64,000 nt of DNA from contig NZ_JBBPEV010000006.1 of the NCBI RefSeq assembly GCF_038069945.1, positions 90,504 through 154,503 of the forward strand, in the 5' to 3' direction. Positions 7,811-17,933 of the stretch are shown here, piece by piece. Both the position numbers and the translations under genes were made by a program. The notes under the pieces were generated by a model. It worked only from the letters and a program-made list of their open reading frames with translations. It was not told where the DNA came from and ran no database searches. Numbering within the stretch: the stretch's first letter is position 1; every line of letters starts with the position of its first letter. Source of the DNA: Aquabacterium sp. A3 (GTDB lineage: Bacteria; Pseudomonadota; Gammaproteobacteria; Burkholderiales; Burkholderiaceae_C).

Positions 7811-8968
7811 TCACACGCGCCGCAGCCGCTCCAGCGCCTGCTCCAGCGTGGTCGCTGACTTGGCAAAGCAAAAGCGAATCACCCCCTCATCACGCCCATC
7901 GGGGTAAAACGCCGACAGGGGGATGGCCGCCACGCCGTGCTCGCGCGTGAGGCGCGCCACAAAGGACTGGTCGCCCTCATCGCTCACGGCCGCATAGCGC
8001 ACGCACTGAAAGTACGTGCCCTGGCACGGCAAGAGCTCAAAGCGCGTGCCCGCCAGGGCCTGCCGAAAAATATCGCGCTTGCCCTGGTAGAGGGCCAGCA
8101 ATTGCTCGTACCACCCCGGGCGGGCCATGAACCGCGCCAGCGCCACCTGCGAGGGCGTGTGCACCGTGAACACATTGAACTGGTGCACCTTGCGGAACTC
8201 GGCCATCAGCTCGCGCGGGGCCAGGGCGTAACCAACCTTCCAGCCCGTGACGTGGTAGGTCTTGCCAAAACTGGACACCACCACGGCGCGCTCGGCCAGG
8301 GCGGGGTGACGCAGCACGCTTTCGTGGCGCAGGCCATCGAACACCATGTGCTCGTACACCTCATCGGACAGCAGCACGATGCGGGTGTCTTTCACCAGCG
8401 CGGCCAGGGCCGCCATGTCATCGGCCGTCCAGACCGCCCCCGTGGGGTTGTGCGGGCTGTTGAGGATGATCATGCGTGTGCGTGGCGTGATCAGGCGCGC
8501 CACCTGCGCCCAATCGGGCCGGTAGACGGGCGCGGGCAGGTCGGCCGGCACCAGGTGCCCACCTTGCAAGGCCACCGAAGGGCCATAACTGTCGTACACC
8601 GGGGCAAAGGCGATCACCTCGTCGCCCGGGTGCACCAGCGCCGCGATGGCGGTGAACAGGGCCTGCGTGGCCCCGGCCGTCACGGTGATCTCATCACCAG
8701 GATCGTAAGCCGCGCCATACAAGCCCTGCACCTTTTGGGCAATGGCCTCGCGCAACAGGGGCATGCCCGTCATGGGCGCGTACTGGTTGTGACCCTCGCG
8801 CGCGGCCTCGCCCAGCAGGGCCAGCAGCTCGGCGGGCGCGTCAAAATCAGGAAAGCCTTGCGACAGGTTGATGGCGCCGTGCTGCTGCGCCAGCGCCGAC
8901 ATCACCGTGAAGATGGTGGTGCCGACCTGGGGCAGGCGAGAGGTGACGGACAGGGGGGTGGTTGGCAT
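7811..8968 (-). CDS. PLP-dependent class I/II aminotransferase (methionine aminotransferase-like)
   Basis: A 385-residue fold-type I aminotransferase. Landmarks include NLSQGFPDFDAP near the N-terminus, NSPHNPTGAVW (Asn contacting PLP), the SDEVYEHMVFDG block, the PLP lysine in SFGKTYHVTGWKVGY, and IRFCFAK near the end (substrate-carboxylate Arg). Overall resemblance is to the YbdL/kynurenine transaminase-like branch, which prefers methionine or aromatic donors. No operon partners; promoter presumably in the 78 bp upstream. Exact substrate is not readable. Confidence 0.88.
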   Translation of the reverse strand: MPTTPLSVTSRLPQVGTTIFTVMSALAQQHGAINLSQGFPDFDAPAELLALLGEAAREGHNQYAPMTGMPLLREAIAQKVQGLYGAAYDPGDEITVTAGATQALFTAIAALVHPGDEVIAFAPVYDSYGPSVALQGGHLVPADLPAPVYRPDWAQVARLITPRTRMIILNSPHNPTGAVWTADDMAALAALVKDTRIVLLSDEVYEHMVFDGLRHESVLRHPALAERAVVVSSFGKTYHVTGWKVGYALAPRELMAEFRKVHQFNVFTVHTPSQVALARFMARPGWYEQLLALYQGKRDIFRQALAGTRFELLPCQGTYFQCVRYAAVSDEGDQSFVARLTREHGVAAIPLSAFYPDGRDEGVIRFCFAKSATTLEQALERLRRV

Positions 8969-9046
8969 CGTGTCGCCAGCATAGCGGGCCCGATGCCTGG
9001 GCTTGTAAGGAAGCGTTGCGTCGCGGCGCGGCGCGCCCCCGGATGC

Positions 9047-10372
9047 TCAGTAACCGCGCTCTGCCAGTTCGGCAAGCACATCCCGGTACACCTGCACGCG
9101 GCTGAAGCGGAAGGCACTGTTGTCTTCGCTGCCGCAGCTGCCCCGGCCCAGGTTGATGCCTGGCACCACATAGTCGCTGAAGGCCATGTGATAGAAGCCC
9201 GGGTGGGGCTTGCGCGCATCCAGCGTCACGCCCTCAAAGGGCCGCGCCACCACGGGGGTGCGCCCGCCCTGTCCATTGGAGCCATAGGTGGTGAAGGCCT
9301 GCGACTCCACGGAGATGTTGCCATCGTTGGGGCCCTCCACGCTGTTGAGGTAACGCCAGATGAACGCGTGCTGTCGATGGCAGGGATGCTGGATGTCGTT
9401 GATGCGGATGCTGAAGCTCTGGTACAGGATGGGGTGCGCCGGATCTTCAGGAAATCGATAACGTTCGTTGAAGCTGGGCGGGCAGGCTCTGTGGGCAGAA
9501 GGATGGCACCGCATGTCGGTGGACACGGTCATGTAGTGCCGCGTGAGGGCGCGGATCGACTCATCACCATCGAAGATGAGCTTGCGGTCAGAGCGCCAAC
9601 TGGCCCAGGCGCTGTAGGTGGCCAGCAGGCGGCTGCGACACGCCGAAGTCAAACACCAACTAGTGAGCTTGAGCACCAGATCCGCCTGCGCGGTGCCCTT
9701 GTTGGCGCCCGCCAGGCTGGTCCAGCTCACGATGTGCCGGTACAGCGGTAAACCGCTGAACGCCTGCGTGGTGGCCACCATCATGTAGCGCGAGTCGGGA
9801 CAGCCCTGCGAGTGGCAGATGAGGTTGAACTTCAGCCCCTTGCGACAGTCGCCTTCGGTGGCAAAGCCGTGCCGGGCACGCTTGTCAGGCTGACTGCAGT
9901 AGTGCACCGTGGCATGCTCCAGGCCATCCACCACCTGGCCCGACCCGCTGTCGCACAAGAGCTGCCGCAAGGTCACCCCCGCGCATTTGCGGTTGAGCAG
10001 CCTGCCGCGATCCTCGTGGGATGCGAAGGGCACCTTGTCGGGCTGATACACCGCCACCCCTTCAGCCTCCAGCATCTGTTTGACACCGAAGACGTCGTAG
10101 TTGCCATGGGCATCAACGCGATCACCCCTGAACGAGGTGGTGGTGTCATTGCCCCAGGGGTGAGACAGCAGCACGGGCCAGTGCGTGACCACACTGCGGG
10201 TACCGGCGGGCTGCAAGGGGCCGGTGTACGCGGGTGCGGAGGCTGTGGCCGCTGATCCGTGGTGCGAGCCCAGGGCGCCTGCGATCACGATCAGCCACCA
10301 GGCCGCGCCCGAGCTCCACCGCGCCCACCTCGTCCAGCGGCTTGCGCATGGGTAGGGTGTGATGGTGCTCAT
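9047..10372 (-). CDS. Secreted lipase-like alpha/beta hydrolase
   Basis: A 441-residue exported hydrolase. An N-terminal hydrophobic segment (residues ~22-34) is followed by an Ala-rich region, fitting a signal peptide. VLLSHPWGND resembles the oxyanion-hole strand of bacterial lipases. The nucleophile elbow is CHSQGCPDSRY with Ser188, where most family I lipases have GHSQGG. Many cysteines suggest disulfides and periplasmic or extracellular location. It starts 3 bp after the stop of the M28 peptidase gene, so the two form an operon. Triacylglycerol lipase is most likely; polyester or other ester hydrolysis is possible. Confidence 0.72.
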   Translation of the reverse strand: MSTITPYPCASRWTRWARWSSGAAWWLIVIAGALGSHHGSAATASAPAYTGPLQPAGTRSVVTHWPVLLSHPWGNDTTTSFRGDRVDAHGNYDVFGVKQMLEAEGVAVYQPDKVPFASHEDRGRLLNRKCAGVTLRQLLCDSGSGQVVDGLEHATVHYCSQPDKRARHGFATEGDCRKGLKFNLICHSQGCPDSRYMMVATTQAFSGLPLYRHIVSWTSLAGANKGTAQADLVLKLTSWCLTSACRSRLLATYSAWASWRSDRKLIFDGDESIRALTRHYMTVSTDMRCHPSAHRACPPSFNERYRFPEDPAHPILYQSFSIRINDIQHPCHRQHAFIWRYLNSVEGPNDGNISVESQAFTTYGSNGQGGRTPVVARPFEGVTLDARKPHPGFYHMAFSDYVVPGINLGRGSCGSEDNSAFRFSRVQVYRDVLAELAERGY

Positions 10373-10375
10373 GGT

Positions 10376-11893
10376 TCACTGTCCGATCTGATCGGCGGGG
10401 GTGCGGTCCAGCACATCCACGAGGTCGGCAAACACCTTGGTGACCGGAATCAACTGGTCCTTGGCCACCTTGTCGAGGGTGTCGTCTTCGTCATAGAGGT
10501 AGATGGGCGCGGCGATCAGGCTGGCCGTGGGCAACCCGGCCACGCAGGTGAACGAAGCGTCGGTGGGCAGGCCGAAGGTCTTGCACAACAAGCCGGCCTT
10601 CAGCGTGGCGCTGCGACGCAAATCGTTCTTGATGATGGATTGCTTGAGTTGCCGGCGCACACCGTAGGAGAAGTTGTTCATGATGCCCATGAGCTCAGGC
10701 TGATCACGCATCTCCAGCTGGCCGTTCTTGATGACCCCCTGGCGTGCGATGTGCTCCAGGGTGATGCCGGCCACCAGCTTGTAGGGTGTGGCCTGCCGGG
10801 TGACGTACTTGTCCGCGAAGGCCTGATGCACCTGATAGCCCGTGAAGTGGCTGTCCATGGTGGCGAACAGCATGGTCTTCTCTCGTTCGGCGGCAGGCTT
10901 GGAGGCGGCGATCTGCAACTGGGCCAGCAAGGCACCCACGCCGCTGGCGTCCTCCACGGCCCCAGCCGACACGGAATCATGGTGGGAGGTCATCAAGATC
11001 GTTTCGTGGCCGCGGCCGGGCAACACCCCGACCACCGCGCGCGCTTCAACCTCGGTGCGCGAGCCTTCGAGCACCAGGTTGGCCTGGGCGCCCTTGCCCG
11101 CCTTGCGCAACTGTTCGCGCAACAACTGGCCATCCGACTTGGTGACCCAAACCCCCGGGATGGTCATCTGGCTGCGCCGGTAGTACTCGTTGTGATAGCG
11201 GTTGCTGTCGTAGTAGTCAGAGAGCACCCCGACAAATCCGGCCGCGCCGGCTTCTTGCAGGCGCTTGACCACACGCGACAAGTTGGTCAGGTAGGGGTTG
11301 GCCGCGAAGATGGACGGCTCCAGCAGGGTCAGCTTGGGGTCCCACAGGAAATCAACAAAGGGCAGGAACGCCACGGTGGAGACCTCGAACTTCAAGTCAA
11401 ACACGACGATCTTGCCTTTGACATCACGGGCGCGAATGGCCCAGGCGTTTCCGTCGCCCACGTCCACGATGGGGGCCTGCAAACCACCTGGCCCGGTGGA
11501 GAATACCGAGGGCTGATCTGGCGTGACGAACGAATAATTGACCGGGAAGCTGTCGATGGGTCGGCCATTCACGGAAAATGAAGATTTATCGGCTTGCCAT
11601 AACCAGCTTGTGGCCTTTTCATAACGAACATCCTGCAGCCCCAATGCCTCGAACTGGCATTTGACATACGCTGCCGCTTTTTCGCCGCCGGGGGTGCCGG
11701 TCAGCCGCTTGCCGATCTTGGTCAGGTCTTCAATCCAGCTGAATATGCGATCCTGAGAGGGCATGCCCTGGGCTTCAGGGCGCACATCCCTCGGACAGGG
11801 TACCGCCGCATCCTGGGCTTTGGCGTTGGACGCCTGAAATGCTGCAGCCAGCAAAAAGACCACGCCCGTGGCCAGTTTGGCACTTCTCTTCAT
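10376..11893 (-). CDS. Exported M28-family metallopeptidase homologue with PA-like insert
   Basis: A 505-residue protein with a signal peptide (residues 1-27). Residues ~130-280 look like a protease-associated insert (ARDVKGKIVVFD, QEAGAAGFVGVL). The metal-site motifs are SHHDS (His305/Asp306) and EDASGVG (Asp315). Where M28 enzymes have Glu-Glu (catalytic base then zinc ligand) this protein reads Met346-Asp347 by my alignment, and LEHIA follows near 380. The base may therefore be lost. It is first in an operon with the lipase-like gene and divergent from an AraC regulator. Codon use looks less GC-biased than flanking genes. Confidence 0.72.
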   Translation of the reverse strand: MKRSAKLATGVVFLLAAAFQASNAKAQDAAVPCPRDVRPEAQGMPSQDRIFSWIEDLTKIGKRLTGTPGGEKAAAYVKCQFEALGLQDVRYEKATSWLWQADKSSFSVNGRPIDSFPVNYSFVTPDQPSVFSTGPGGLQAPIVDVGDGNAWAIRARDVKGKIVVFDLKFEVSTVAFLPFVDFLWDPKLTLLEPSIFAANPYLTNLSRVVKRLQEAGAAGFVGVLSDYYDSNRYHNEYYRRSQMTIPGVWVTKSDGQLLREQLRKAGKGAQANLVLEGSRTEVEARAVVGVLPGRGHETILMTSHHDSVSAGAVEDASGVGALLAQLQIAASKPAAEREKTMLFATMDSHFTGYQVHQAFADKYVTRQATPYKLVAGITLEHIARQGVIKNGQLEMRDQPELMGIMNNFSYGVRRQLKQSIIKNDLRRSATLKAGLLCKTFGLPTDASFTCVAGLPTASLIAAPIYLYDEDDTLDKVAKDQLIPVTKVFADLVDVLDRTPADQIGQ

Positions 11894-11979
11894 ACATCGG
11901 TCTCCTCAGTGGTGTCCGGTATTTATTCAACCGGATTCAGCACTGATTCTTCTCAAGCAAGACCGACTGCTGTCATTCG

Positions 11980-12012
11980 CTTTTCGCCAAGGTCATGTTC
12001 ATTTCTCGCCAA
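11980..12012. promoter_or_regulatory. Direct repeats, candidate AraC operator
   Basis: CTTTTCGCCAA (11980-11990) and TTTCTCGCCAA (12002-12012) are direct repeats 22 bp apart, about two helical turns. They lie between the divergent peptidase-lipase operon and an AraC regulator. This spacing and orientation are typical of AraC-family half-sites. Confidence 0.4.
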
Positions 12013-12052
12013 ACGAAAACGCGTAGAACCAAGCCATACCAAAGGACGATAG

Positions 12053-12066
12053 GGTTAGTGCTAACC
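12053..12066. promoter_or_regulatory. Near-perfect palindrome in the same intergenic region
   Basis: GGTTAG-TG-CTAACC is a 14-bp inverted repeat with 6-bp arms, about 125 bp upstream of the AraC start. Possible operator; no protein can be assigned. Confidence 0.35.
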
Positions 12067-12189
12067 GACCGTCGAATGGCGTCAGAATTCAGCGTAAACC
12101 CCAATGAAAACCCCTAAAACAAGGGGGTAACGTACGCTCCAACAAGTCTCGATTCGCGATGGAAGTCACAAACAGAGGAGCGTTCCGCG

Positions 12190-13242
12190 ATGCGACCCCC
12201 AGAGGCTGTTGAACCCACGGTACCCGTGAGTTATGTGCTCTTGATTTTGCAACTGGCCAACGAGAAAGGCTTATCGACCGACGACATCCTGGCCCAGGCC
12301 CATATTCCCAAAGAGCACCTGGATCGGCCAGAGGCGCGATTTTCTCTGATCAATGGCTATGCCGTCATTTGTCGTTATGTGATGGACCGCTGCAAATCAC
12401 CTGGACTGGGTTACGAGTTCGGACTCAGGTCCACCATCACGACCCACGGTATTCTGGGTTACGGCTTGATGAGTCAATCGACGCTCAGAGAAGTCATATC
12501 TTTTGGTTCACGATATGGCACCAGGCTTCGCATGCCGGCCTGGGATATTCAAATATTGGAGGAAGGCGAGCACGTGGTGCTCAGGGGCACCGAGAATGTC
12601 CCCCATGGTCCCATGCGCTGCTTTTCGTCGCAGCAATTGATCATCAGTTGTTATGCCGTGTTGCGCGATCTATTTCCACAGGTCTGCTCGGACACCAGGC
12701 TGCATTTTGACTTTCAAGAGCCGGACTACCACCAGCACTATGCAGCGCATTTGCCAGAATGCATATTCTCAAGCCAGTTCAACGAAATCAGAATACCGGC
12801 CAGTTACCTGGATTTGCCACTGAGAACGGCAGACAAGGCGGCCGCCAACTTCGCCCGCCAGGCCTGCGAACAGGAGTTGGCCCTGTTTGGCGACAACGAC
12901 CGCGATGTCATGCGGCAGGTTCGCGCCCTGCTGAGGCTGGGCCCTCAGGGCTATCCCAGCCTGGAGCAGGTGGCCGAAAGCTTGTGCGTGTCCGCCCGCA
13001 CGCTCAACAGGCAACTGCAAGCACGCGACAGTTGTTTTCGACACCTGCTCAATGAAGCCCGGCGACGAGATGCGTGCATCCTGCTGCAGGATCCGCGGCT
13101 GGACCTGACCGATGTGGCCGTCCGCTTGGGCTACAGCACTTTGACCAACTTCAATCGGGCGTTCAGGGAATGGGAAGGATGCACCCCCGGCACGTTCAGG
13201 GCGGCGCAGAGAACTCGAGGACCACTGACCCCGTCCACTTGA
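12190..13242 (+). CDS. AraC-family regulator, arabinose-binding-like N-terminal domain
   Basis: A 350-residue regulator. The N-terminal two thirds match the OruR-like ligand-binding domain (HGILGYGLMSQSTLREVI). The C-terminal DNA-binding domain shows LEQVAESLCVSARTLNRQL for the first helix-turn-helix and VAVRLGYSTLTNFNRAF with REWEGCTPGTFR for the second. It is only partly similar to the regulator at 4604. It is divergent from the peptidase-lipase operon across 296 bp containing paired repeats, so autoregulation and control of that operon are likely. Base composition is less GC-biased than its neighbours, suggesting separate acquisition. Confidence 0.87.
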   Translation: MRPPEAVEPTVPVSYVLLILQLANEKGLSTDDILAQAHIPKEHLDRPEARFSLINGYAVICRYVMDRCKSPGLGYEFGLRSTITTHGILGYGLMSQSTLREVISFGSRYGTRLRMPAWDIQILEEGEHVVLRGTENVPHGPMRCFSSQQLIISCYAVLRDLFPQVCSDTRLHFDFQEPDYHQHYAAHLPECIFSSQFNEIRIPASYLDLPLRTADKAAANFARQACEQELALFGDNDRDVMRQVRALLRLGPQGYPSLEQVAESLCVSARTLNRQLQARDSCFRHLLNEARRRDACILLQDPRLDLTDVAVRLGYSTLTNFNRAFREWEGCTPGTFRAAQRTRGPLTPST

Positions 13243-13427
13243 CCTGGCACAAGCTTTGCTCACTTCGCCCTTGACGGAGTAGAAGCGTTCAGCCTGGTGC
13301 ACCGAACGGTGCCGCCGCCCCTCACAGGGCGGCCGCCAGGTGGGGAATTGCTCCATGGTCAGGCCCGATGCACACACACCGTGCGCGCGGGCCGCATTGG
13401 GTTGTTCCTCCACAGAAAGTGCGCCTC

Positions 13428-14435
13428 ATGAACTCCACCTTCTTCCGTCTTGCATTCCGTCGCCGGGCATTGATTGCGGTCGCCGCGCTGCTCGGTGGTG
13501 TGCACACCACCCCCAGCCTGGCCCAGCCGCTGGAAAAGCTCACCTTCCTCACCAGCTGGTACGCCCAGGCCGAGCACGGCGGCTTCTACCAGGCGGTGGC
13601 CACCGGCCTGTACAAGCAGGCGGGGCTGGACGTCACCATCAAGATGGGCGGCCCACAGGTCAACGGCATGCAGTTGCTGGCGGCCGGTGCCGCCGACCTG
13701 ATCATCGGTTATGACTTCCAGGTGCTCTCGGGCATCGAACGCGGCGTACCCACCGTCACCGTGGCGGCCAGCTTCCAGAAAGACCTGCAGGGCATGCTGA
13801 CGCACGCCGATGTGAAGTCGCTGGCCGACGTCAAGAGCAAGACCATCCTGGTGGCCAACAACAACCGCACCAGCTGGTGGCCCTGGTTGAAGGCCAAGTA
13901 CGACCTGAGCGACGCCCAGGCCCGGCCCTACACCTTCAACCTGCAGCCCTTCTTTGCCGACACCAATGTGGTGCAGCAGGCTTACCCGTCGTCCGAGCCC
14001 TTCCAGGCACAGCAAAAGGGCGTGCCCACCAAGTTCTTCTTGTTTGCCGATGACGGCTACCCGCCCTACGGCACCAGCATCGTCACCACGCAGGCGCTGC
14101 TGAAGGCCAAGCCGGACGTGGTCAAGCGGTTTGTGGAGGCGTCGATGAAGGGCTGGGTGAGCTACCTGAAAGACCCCGCACCGGGCAATGTGCTCATCAA
14201 GAAAGACAACCCCAACATGACGGACGCCCAGATCGCCTTCGGCATCAGCCAGCTGAAAGCCTTGAAGGTGCTCGACAGCGGTGACGCCGCCACCCAAGGT
14301 GTGGGCACCATGACCGAAGCCCGCTGGAAGGCCACGCGCGATTACATGGTCAAGGAAGGGCTGTTGAAGGCCGACACCCCGTGGCAGCAGGCCTTCACGC
14401 TGGACATCGTCAAGCAGATCAAGGTGATGCCCTGA
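13428..14435 (+). CDS. NMT1/THI5-like ABC transporter substrate-binding protein (orphan)
   Basis: A 335-residue periplasmic binding protein. A signal peptide covers residues 1-32 (cleavage after SLA). The mature start LEKLTFLTSWYAQAEHGGFYQAVATGLY is the opening of the ThiY/NMT1 fold, and GVPTVTVAASFQKD is typical of domain 2. These proteins bind pyrimidines, taurine-like sulfonates or aromatic acids; the ligand is not readable. No permease or ATPase gene is adjacent and no TPP riboswitch pattern is seen upstream. Its stop directly abuts the stop of the convergent chemoreceptor gene. Confidence 0.85.
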   Translation: MNSTFFRLAFRRRALIAVAALLGGVHTTPSLAQPLEKLTFLTSWYAQAEHGGFYQAVATGLYKQAGLDVTIKMGGPQVNGMQLLAAGAADLIIGYDFQVLSGIERGVPTVTVAASFQKDLQGMLTHADVKSLADVKSKTILVANNNRTSWWPWLKAKYDLSDAQARPYTFNLQPFFADTNVVQQAYPSSEPFQAQQKGVPTKFFLFADDGYPPYGTSIVTTQALLKAKPDVVKRFVEASMKGWVSYLKDPAPGNVLIKKDNPNMTDAQIAFGISQLKALKVLDSGDAATQGVGTMTEARWKATRDYMVKEGLLKADTPWQQAFTLDIVKQIKVMP

Positions 14436-16409
14436 TCAGCGGCCCGGCTGCTCGAAGGTGCTGACGGCGCGCAGCAGCTCGTCAGCCTGCCCTCGCAGGC
14501 TGGACGAGGCTGCCGCCATCTGCTCCACCAGCGCGGCGTTTTGCTGGGTGGTGCGGTCCATGTCGGTGACGGCGGCGTTGACGTGCCCCACGCCATCGGC
14601 CTGCTCGTGGCTGGCCGCGCTGATTTCACCGACGATCTGATTGACGCGCTGGATGCTGTCGACCACGTCGGTCATGGTGCGCCCGGCCTGGTCCACCAGG
14701 GTGCTGCCGGCCTCCACCTTCTCCACGCTGGCGCTGATCAGGCCCTTGATGGCCTTGGCGGCCTCGGCCGAGCGACTGGCCAGGCTGCGCACCTCCGAGG
14801 CCACCACGGCAAAGCCACGGCCTTGTTCGCCCGCCCGGGCGGCTTCCACGGCCGCATTGAGGGCCAGGATGTTGGTCTGGAAGGCGATGCCATCGATGGT
14901 GCCTATGATGTCGCTGATGCGCTTCGATGACTCGTGGATGTCGTGCATGGTGCTGACCACCTGGGCCATGACCTGCCCCCCCTCGCGGGCCACGGTGCTG
15001 GCCTGATCGGCCAGTTGATTCGCGGTCTGGGCGTTCTCGGCGTTCTGTCGCACGGTCTGGCTGAGCTGGTCCATGGACGCGGCGGTTTCCTGCAAAGCGC
15101 TGGCCTGCTGTTCGGTGCGAGACGACAGGTCCATGTTGCCCTGGGCGATCTCCTTGCCCGCGACGGCCACACCGTCGGCGTTGCGCTGCACCACCTCAAA
15201 CACCTGCGCGATGCGGGCGATGAACTGGTTGAAGCTGCGGGCGATGACGGCCAGCTCGTCATGGCCACCATGGTCGTCCAGCCGGGCCCGCAGGTCCGCC
15301 TGTGCACCCGCCAGCCCCTGCATCGTGAGGCTGAGCTGCCGCAAAGGACGCATCAGGTGACGCACCAGCCACACCATGGCACCGGCCGCCAGGGCGCAGG
15401 CCAGCAAGGCCACCGCCACCGACCAGGCCAAGGCCTCGCGCGCCTGGGCCATGGCGGCGCTGACGGGGTACGACACCCGAACGCTCCACGCCGGCACACC
15501 GTCAGCCACCTGCACGGGCCTGAACAGGTGCACCCACCCTTGCTCGTCCTCGTACTGGTACGGTTGGCCCTGGGCGATGTGGCTCAGGGCTTGCGGCGGC
15601 AGGTCATCGGCCTGGCGGGCCAGGCGTTCGGGCTCGTGCACGGCCACGTACAGGCCGCCGGCCGACAGCAAGGCCACACGCGATTCGGGCATGGGCTGCA
15701 GGCGAGACAAGCGTGCCGACAAGTCCATCAGCGGCAGATCGGACCCGGCCATGCCCACGAAGCGCCCCTCCACCATCACCGGCACGGCGATGGTGGCCAT
15801 GAGCACGTCCTTGCCGGCCACCGGGTAGAGGTAGGGCTCGATGAGCGCGGGCTTGCCCGTGCGGCGGGGAATGTCGTACCAGTCGTTGGCCCCGGGCTTC
15901 TCATAGTCCAGCAAGGGTTCGACGGCGATGGCGCCACTGCCCCGGTTCCAATAGGCGATGTAGCGGCCGGTGGCGTCGTAGGCCGGCGAGTGGTTGACGT
16001 ACTCGGCGTCCAGACCATCCAGGGCATTGGGCTCCCAGATGGAGTAGGTGCCAATGAACTCGGTGTTGTCTTGCAGGACCTGCCGGGACATGTCGTCGAG
16101 CTGGTCTCGGCTGGGTGGCCGCCCCGCTTGTTTCATGCCCTGCAAGGTGGCGGCGTAAGCCCGAACGGTGCTGAAGCTGCTTCCGAGCTCACCAGCGACC
16201 GACACGGCCACCTCGTTGGCCGCCAGATCGGCCTGCTTCGCGGCATCGTCACGGGCCATGCCGCTCATCTGCCAGCCGATCACCGAACTGACCGTGCCCA
16301 CGCACAAGACACACAGGACGGTGGCCGCCAGGGTCAGCTTGGCCGTGAGTGACCAGGCGCTGAAACGGGTGACAGAAAGGCCGGCAGGCGAAACAGCAAA
16401 GGTGGACAT
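14436..16409 (-). CDS. Methyl-accepting chemotaxis protein with periplasmic Cache domain
   Basis: A 657-residue chemoreceptor. TM1 is near residues 20-45, then a dCache-type periplasmic domain to about 325 ([13 protein letters not shown] and [13 protein letters not shown] are typical of amino- or organic-acid Cache domains), TM2 near 330-355, HAMP, and a long signalling helix pair. The hairpin tip is [20 protein letters not shown], the conserved CheA/CheW contact. No CheR-binding pentapeptide is present at the C-terminus (ends EQPGR). The ATG at 16409 is chosen because TM1 then follows a short cytoplasmic tail. Confidence 0.93.
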   Translation of the reverse strand: MSTFAVSPAGLSVTRFSAWSLTAKLTLAATVLCVLCVGTVSSVIGWQMSGMARDDAAKQADLAANEVAVSVAGELGSSFSTVRAYAATLQGMKQAGRPPSRDQLDDMSRQVLQDNTEFIGTYSIWEPNALDGLDAEYVNHSPAYDATGRYIAYWNRGSGAIAVEPLLDYEKPGANDWYDIPRRTGKPALIEPYLYPVAGKDVLMATIAVPVMVEGRFVGMAGSDLPLMDLSARLSRLQPMPESRVALLSAGGLYVAVHEPERLARQADDLPPQALSHIAQGQPYQYEDEQGWVHLFRPVQVADGVPAWSVRVSYPVSAAMAQAREALAWSVAVALLACALAAGAMVWLVRHLMRPLRQLSLTMQGLAGAQADLRARLDDHGGHDELAVIARSFNQFIARIAQVFEVVQRNADGVAVAGKEIAQGNMDLSSRTEQQASALQETAASMDQLSQTVRQNAENAQTANQLADQASTVAREGGQVMAQVVSTMHDIHESSKRISDIIGTIDGIAFQTNILALNAAVEAARAGEQGRGFAVVASEVRSLASRSAEAAKAIKGLISASVEKVEAGSTLVDQAGRTMTDVVDSIQRVNQIVGEISAASHEQADGVGHVNAAVTDMDRTTQQNAALVEQMAAASSSLRGQADELLRAVSTFEQPGR

Positions 16410-16510
16410 GGCGAGGCAAAAACAACGGACAACGATCAGGTATCGGCCCCGAAGGGTGAAACTGAAGCCCCGAAGCGGCGCACGCGGGAGGCTGGTCCGG
16501 CATTCGTGGC

Positions 16511-17890
16511 ATGCTGCGTTCTGTGACCTCACGCATCCCTGTCCCCTCTTTGGTGCCTGGCGGGCGCTCACGCGCCTGGGGCCTGCTGTGGCTGCTGGCA
16601 TTGGCCGGTTGCGCACACGAACCGTCGGCGTCGGTGCCCCCTTCCCAGTCCGCAGACAGCGGCCTGACGCAGGCGGCCGAGGCCCCCGCGCCGCCAGCCT
16701 CGCCTGAAACCTCACCGCCCCTGAGCACCGAGGCCCGATTTGCGCAATGGCTGAGCGGTTTTCGCCTGGCCGCCGAACGGGCAGGCATCCGCGAGGCCAC
16801 GCTGTCCAGCGCGCTGGACACGGCACAGCTGCAAAGCCGCATCATCCGCAACGACCGCAACCAGGGTGAATACGTGCGCCCGGTGTGGGCTTACCTCGAC
16901 AGCGCCGCCTCACCACTGCGGGTGCGCATCGGTCGCGCCCGGCTCGCCGACACGGCGCCTTCGGCACCGGCCGCGCAGGCGGCGCAGGCCCGGCATGGGG
17001 TGCCCGCCTCGGTGCTGGTGGCCATCTGGGGCATCGAAACCAGCTTTGGCAGCCACCTGGGCGATGTGCGCGTGATCGACGCCCTGGCCACCCTGGCCTT
17101 TGACGGCCGCCGAGAAGCCTGGGCGCGACAAGAACTGATGGCGGCCTTGCGCATCATCGACCAGGGCGACATCGACGCCGAACACATGATCGGCTCGTGG
17201 GCGGGCGCCATGGGGCAGACCCAGTTCATGCCCTCCACCTTCCTGGCGCACGCGGTGGACGCCGATGGCGACGGCCGCCGAGACCTCTGGGGCAGCCTGG
17301 ACGATGTCATGGGCTCCACAGCCAACTACCTGCAGCATTCGGGGTGGGTGGCCGGTGAGCCGTGCCTGACCGAGGTGCGCCTGCCCTCGGGCTTTGACCC
17401 GGCCCTGGCCGAGTCCGACATCCGGCGCGATGCCAGCGCCTGGGCCCAGGCCGGTGTTCGGCCGGTGGACAACACCGCGCCCACCGCCGCGTTGCCCGCC
17501 ATGCACGACGCCAGCATCTTGCTGCCAGCGGGCTTGCAGGGCCCCGCCTTCATGGTGGGGCGCAACTTCCGCGCCGTGCTGCACTACAACAGGGCCAACA
17601 GCTACGCGCTGGCCGTGTGCCTGCTGGCGCAACAGATCGACGGCGGCCCTGGCGTGCAGGCCCCCTGGCCACGCGACCAGCGCCTGCTGACCCGCAGCGA
17701 GGTCATGACCCTGCAATCGCAGCTCAATGCCCTGGGGTTTGACGCGGGCGAAGCCGATGGCGTGGCCGGGCCGGCCACCCGCAAGGCACTGCGGGCCTGG
17801 CAGCGTCAGCAGGGGCTGCCGGCCGATGGTTTCGTGAATGCCGAGGTGCTGGGGCGATTGACCGCTTCCAACGAGGCTCCAGCCCCCTGA
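16511..17890 (+). CDS. Lipoprotein lytic murein transglycosylase, MltB family, with peptidoglycan-binding domain
   Basis: A 459-residue outer-membrane lipoprotein that cleaves peptidoglycan with formation of anhydromuramyl ends. The lipobox LALAGC falls near residue 35. The catalytic domain (~75-375) holds [12 protein letters not shown], with the catalytic Glu, and [12 protein letters not shown]. Residues ~390-450 are a PG_binding_1 domain ([19 protein letters not shown]). This architecture matches the long SltB/MltB3-type branch rather than E. coli MltB. It is divergent from the chemoreceptor gene by 101 bp. Confidence 0.9.
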   Translation: MLRSVTSRIPVPSLVPGGRSRAWGLLWLLALAGCAHEPSASVPPSQSADSGLTQAAEAPAPPASPETSPPLSTEARFAQWLSGFRLAAERAGIREATLSSALDTAQLQSRIIRNDRNQGEYVRPVWAYLDSAASPLRVRIGRARLADTAPSAPAAQAAQARHGVPASVLVAIWGIETSFGSHLGDVRVIDALATLAFDGRREAWARQELMAALRIIDQGDIDAEHMIGSWAGAMGQTQFMPSTFLAHAVDADGDGRRDLWGSLDDVMGSTANYLQHSGWVAGEPCLTEVRLPSGFDPALAESDIRRDASAWAQAGVRPVDNTAPTAALPAMHDASILLPAGLQGPAFMVGRNFRAVLHYNRANSYALAVCLLAQQIDGGPGVQAPWPRDQRLLTRSEVMTLQSQLNALGFDAGEADGVAGPATRKALRAWQRQQGLPADGFVNAEVLGRLTASNEAPAP

Positions 17891-17933
17891 TGTCCTGCGA
17901 CGGACCGTGGGCGGCCATGGTCCGGAAAACCCG

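Noticed and set aside
7937-9751. 604-codon plus-strand frame
   Set aside because: Antisense to the aminotransferase and part of the lipase gene; no domain, shadow-type composition.
10259-11581. 440-codon plus-strand frame
   Set aside because: Antisense to the M28 homologue; His/Gly/Val-rich shadow composition.
13243-13427. Possible TPP riboswitch before the NMT1-like gene
   Set aside because: The conserved CTGAGA and ACCC...GAACCTGAT-type elements are absent; only a simple CCGCCC/GGGCGG stem is present.
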